Source of the DNA: JANWLD01 sp036278875
Lineage (GTDB): Bacteria; Patescibacteriota; Saccharimonadia; Saccharimonadales; 2-12-FULL-41-12
Length of the DNA stretch: 22,693 bases
Direction of reading: 5' to 3'
Assembly: GCA_036278875.1 (NCBI GenBank)
Contig: DASUKF010000024.1
Coordinates: 1 to 22,693, forward strand
Made by a program: the position numbers and the translations under genes. The notes beneath the pieces were generated by a model, which made no database searches, was not told the origin of the DNA, and worked only from the letters and a program-made list of their open reading frames with translations. The first letter of the stretch is position 1; every line of letters begins with the position of its first letter. Positions 20,406 through 22,693 of the stretch are shown piece after piece.

Positions 20406-22607
20406 CTACTTTACAATCGGGTCCTCGTCTGGCATGTCGTCGTATACGTCGCCTCCGGTTTCGCCTCCGCCGAACACTTCGTCCATGCTACTAACCAACA
20501 CTTCCCTTGGCCGGGAACCGTCCGCCTGTCCTACTATGCCCTGCTCTTCCATCGTCTCTATCAGACGCGCCGCGCGCGCATAACCTACGCGCAGTCTCCT
20601 CTGAAGCAAACTGGTGCTGGCTTTCCTGCCTTCTATCACTACCTGTACGGCATCACGGAAAAGGTCATCATCCGCATCTTGCGCCCCGTATTCCGCCACG
20701 ACTCCGCCCTTGCCTATCTGAACAGGCTGGCTGACCACTTCATCGTCATATTGCGGCGGTCGCTGTTCGCGCAGGAAATCCGTGACTTTCTTGGTTTCGC
20801 CGTCTGAAATGTAAGCCGCTTGGACACGCTTCGGTTTTGGCATATTAGCAGTCAGAAGCAGCATGTCACCCTGCCCCAGCAGTTTTTCTGCGCCGGCTCC
20901 GTCAATGATAGTCTTGGAATCCACCTGGCTGGTGGTGGTAAAGGCTATCCGCGCCGGTACGTTGGCTTTTATAAGGCCGGTTATTACATCCACGCTCGGT
21001 CTCTGCGTAGCCAGTATCAGATGTATCCCCGCGGCACGGGCCTTCTGGGCTACGCGGGCTATCAGTGACTCTACATCCCTTGCAGCCATCATCATCAAAT
21101 CCGACAGCTCGTCTATGACTATCACGACGTAGGGCATGCCTTCTTCTTTTTTCAGGTTATTGTATTCGACTATGTTGCGCTTGCCGGCTTCGGCCATGGT
21201 GCGAAGCCGTCTTTCCATCTCCGCCACGGCCCATTTAAGCGCGCTTATGCATTTTTCAGGCTCGTGGATTACCGGGCTTAACAGATGAGGAATATCATTA
21301 TACGGAGTAAGCTCTACCTGTTTTGGGTCTACCATTATTAGTTTCAAATCCGACGGACTGTAGCGGTATAGCATACTGGTCAAAATAGTGTTTATCATCA
21401 CTGATTTGCCGGAACCGGTCTGACCGGCTATCAGGAGATGCGGCATCTTAGCCAAGTCGCCTACTATAGGACTTCCGGCTATATCTTTGCCTATAACAAA
21501 GCTTATATAGCCTTTATCTTTCTGCCATTTATCACTGGTCAGTACGCTGCTCATCCTAACCGTAGAAGCCTTTATATTCGGCACTTCTATACCGACCAGT
21601 CTTTTGCCCGGTATCGGAGCTTCCATCCTGATAGAATGAGCCGCCAAATCCAACGCCAGGTTATTGTCCAGAGCGGTAATCTTAGTCAGCTTCACCCCGG
21701 TAGGCGGCTTCAATGTATATTGGGTAACGCGAGGGCCTATGTTGGCTCCTTCCATCTCCACTTTTATATTGAAATTATTAAGCGTATCCCGGATTATATC
21801 GGCATTTGTCTGTACGTCGCCCGCATCGGCCTTGTCCTGTTTTTGGTTCAAAAGCTCCAGCGGCGGGAATTTCCAGTCCTTATCGCTTGAGGTAGTGAGT
21901 GCTTCATGGTTTTCGTTCTCAGCCAGTTTCCTGGCAGTATTTTTCAGCGTAGACAACCTCGGTTTCGCATCTTCCGGATTCGGCGAATGCTCTATGGGCA
22001 CGCCTTCATTGAGTTTTAGCCCGCTGCCTTTTGCTTTCAGATCGGCCAGATCCGTATCCGTAGGTTCTCTTTTCTGCACCAAAGGTTTTAACAGCAAGGC
22101 CAGCTTCTTAAGTGATATATTGAATGCCAGAAAGAAGAACAGCAGCGCTACAACCAGCATAGCAATACCAGCCGGCACTTTATCCAGTGCCAGAAGCATC
22201 GCATTGCCAATGACTTCGCCCACATACCCGCCGTGGCCGCCGGAATAATCATCGGTTAAAGCGTCTTTCTTCGCAAAAAATGCATGCAGAGCCACAGATA
22301 ATGCCAGTAGAAAACCGAGCATGCTGGCAAGTTTTATCAGGGGTATTCTTCTGTCTTCGCTGTTGAATTTGTGAAAACCGAAAAATATCAATGCGAAAGG
22401 TGTTAAGTAGGCCACCCAGCCGAGCGCGCTATATACCTGCTTGAACATGCCGACCGGGAGCGAACCGCCCGTGCCGAATCCTCCAAGGAGCAGAAAAAAT
22501 GCGATTACGAACATAAGTATCGCGGCAGACAGCTGCCAAAAATCGCTGTTGGAGCTTTCAACCTTTTTCTTTACGCTTTTTTTTGCTCGTTTTTTTCTTT
22601 TTGCCAT
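20406..22607 (-). CDS. ftsK: DNA translocase FtsK
   Basis: The protein has 733 residues, similar to compact FtsK/SpoIIIE proteins without a long linker. A Lys/Arg-rich N-terminus is followed by four membrane helices (about 24-44, 58-78, 92-111 and 144-163). A charged linker leads to the alpha and beta motor domains. Walker A is GQTGSGKS (395-402), followed by 'LIMVDPKQVELTPYNDIPHLL', and Walker B is VIVIDE (495-500). The arginine-finger and sensor region follows (ILATQRPSVDVITGLIKANVPARIAF). The winged-helix gamma domain that reads polar KOPS-like sites lies at about 655-715 (RKASTSLLQRRLRVGYARAARLIE). It pumps chromosome ends through the division septum. All motifs look intact. Confidence 0.96.
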   Translation of the reverse strand: MAKRKKRAKKSVKKKVESSNSDFWQLSAAILMFVIAFFLLLGGFGTGGSLPVGMFKQVYSALGWVAYLTPFALIFFGFHKFNSEDRRIPLIKLASMLGFLLALSVALHAFFAKKDALTDDYSGGHGGYVGEVIGNAMLLALDKVPAGIAMLVVALLFFFLAFNISLKKLALLLKPLVQKREPTDTDLADLKAKGSGLKLNEGVPIEHSPNPEDAKPRLSTLKNTARKLAENENHEALTTSSDKDWKFPPLELLNQKQDKADAGDVQTNADIIRDTLNNFNIKVEMEGANIGPRVTQYTLKPPTGVKLTKITALDNNLALDLAAHSIRMEAPIPGKRLVGIEVPNIKASTVRMSSVLTSDKWQKDKGYISFVIGKDIAGSPIVGDLAKMPHLLIAGQTGSGKSVMINTILTSMLYRYSPSDLKLIMVDPKQVELTPYNDIPHLLSPVIHEPEKCISALKWAVAEMERRLRTMAEAGKRNIVEYNNLKKEEGMPYVVIVIDELSDLMMMAARDVESLIARVAQKARAAGIHLILATQRPSVDVITGLIKANVPARIAFTTTSQVDSKTIIDGAGAEKLLGQGDMLLLTANMPKPKRVQAAYISDGETKKVTDFLREQRPPQYDDEVVSQPVQIGKGGVVAEYGAQDADDDLFRDAVQVVIEGRKASTSLLQRRLRVGYARAARLIETMEEQGIVGQADGSRPREVLVSSMDEVFGGGETGGDVYDDMPDEDPIVK

Positions 22608-22672
22608 AAAATTATACGGTTTATACCAGTGTTAATTGTATCACTTATAAGCATAATCAACCTATAAAGTAT

Positions 22673-22681
22673 ATTATAGCA
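22673..22681 (-). promoter_or_regulatory. Extended -10 promoter candidate for ftsK
   Basis: On the minus strand TGC-TATAAT is a perfect -10 hexamer with TGn. It lies 66 bases before the ftsK ATG. The -35 position falls beyond the window edge and cannot be checked. Confidence 0.55.
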
Positions 22682-22693
22682 AAAATTACTACA

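Noticed and set aside
20394..22248. Plus-strand open frames opposite ftsK
   Set aside because: They are antisense to an intact FtsK and have no domains or start signals.
1..22693. UGA read as glycine, as in Absconditabacteria and Gracilibacteria
   Set aside because: TGA ends the PKD protein gene, ychF and the ABC ATPase gene exactly where their families end, and no conserved gene has an in-frame TGA.

Overview
The window looks like chromosomal DNA of a Candidate Phyla Radiation (Patescibacteria) bacterium, most likely a Saccharibacteria (TM7) relative. I infer this from recalled family resemblance, not from a search. The signs are the giant surface proteins with an 'INFQGRLL' N-terminal module and a kelch/glycine-rich architecture, the rpsF-ssb-rpsR-efp-tlyA order with no rplI, an EF-P whose tip loop reads LGRGGS, TTG starts, and clear AAGGAG-type ribosome binding sites. 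TGA is used as an ordinary stop, so this is not the UGA=Gly code of Absconditabacteria or Gracilibacteria.

Region 1 (1-12029, plus strand) is a cell-surface block. It holds the 3' end of a secreted protein with a WxL-like C-terminus, a DUF916/WxL-interacting-like protein with one C-terminal membrane helix, and a PKD/Ig-like single-pass protein. A 1037-residue secreted protein with tandem jelly-roll repeats follows, then a 1908-residue membrane-anchored protein with 18 kelch motifs and a glycine-rich domain, and last a bitopic membrane protein. I infer that these proteins assemble as a surface adhesion layer. A small Ig-like membrane protein converges on the block from the minus strand (12039-12527).

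Region 2 (12602-15233, plus strand) has the translation-associated ATPase YchF followed by a two-gene ABC-2 exporter whose genes overlap by 4 bp.

Region 3 (15230-16516, minus strand) has a membrane-anchored serine hydrolase of the class A beta-lactamase fold with altered catalytic motifs. A 330-base noncoding stretch lies upstream of it and carries two strong inverted repeats, a candidate promoter and an exact DnaA-box sequence. One of the repeats ends 13 nt before the start codon.

Region 4 (16517-19634, minus strand) is a housekeeping operon with a good promoter: rpsF, ssb, rpsR, efp, tlyA and a PRTase-like protein. Region 5 (19736-22607, minus strand) has the DNA translocase FtsK followed by a small membrane-anchored protein of unknown function.

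The least ordinary items are the glycine-rich domain nested inside the first kelch blade of the 1908-residue protein, the WxL/DUF916-like genes beside the giant surface proteins, and the structured leader before the serine hydrolase. No tRNA, rRNA, CRISPR array or insertion sequence was recognised.
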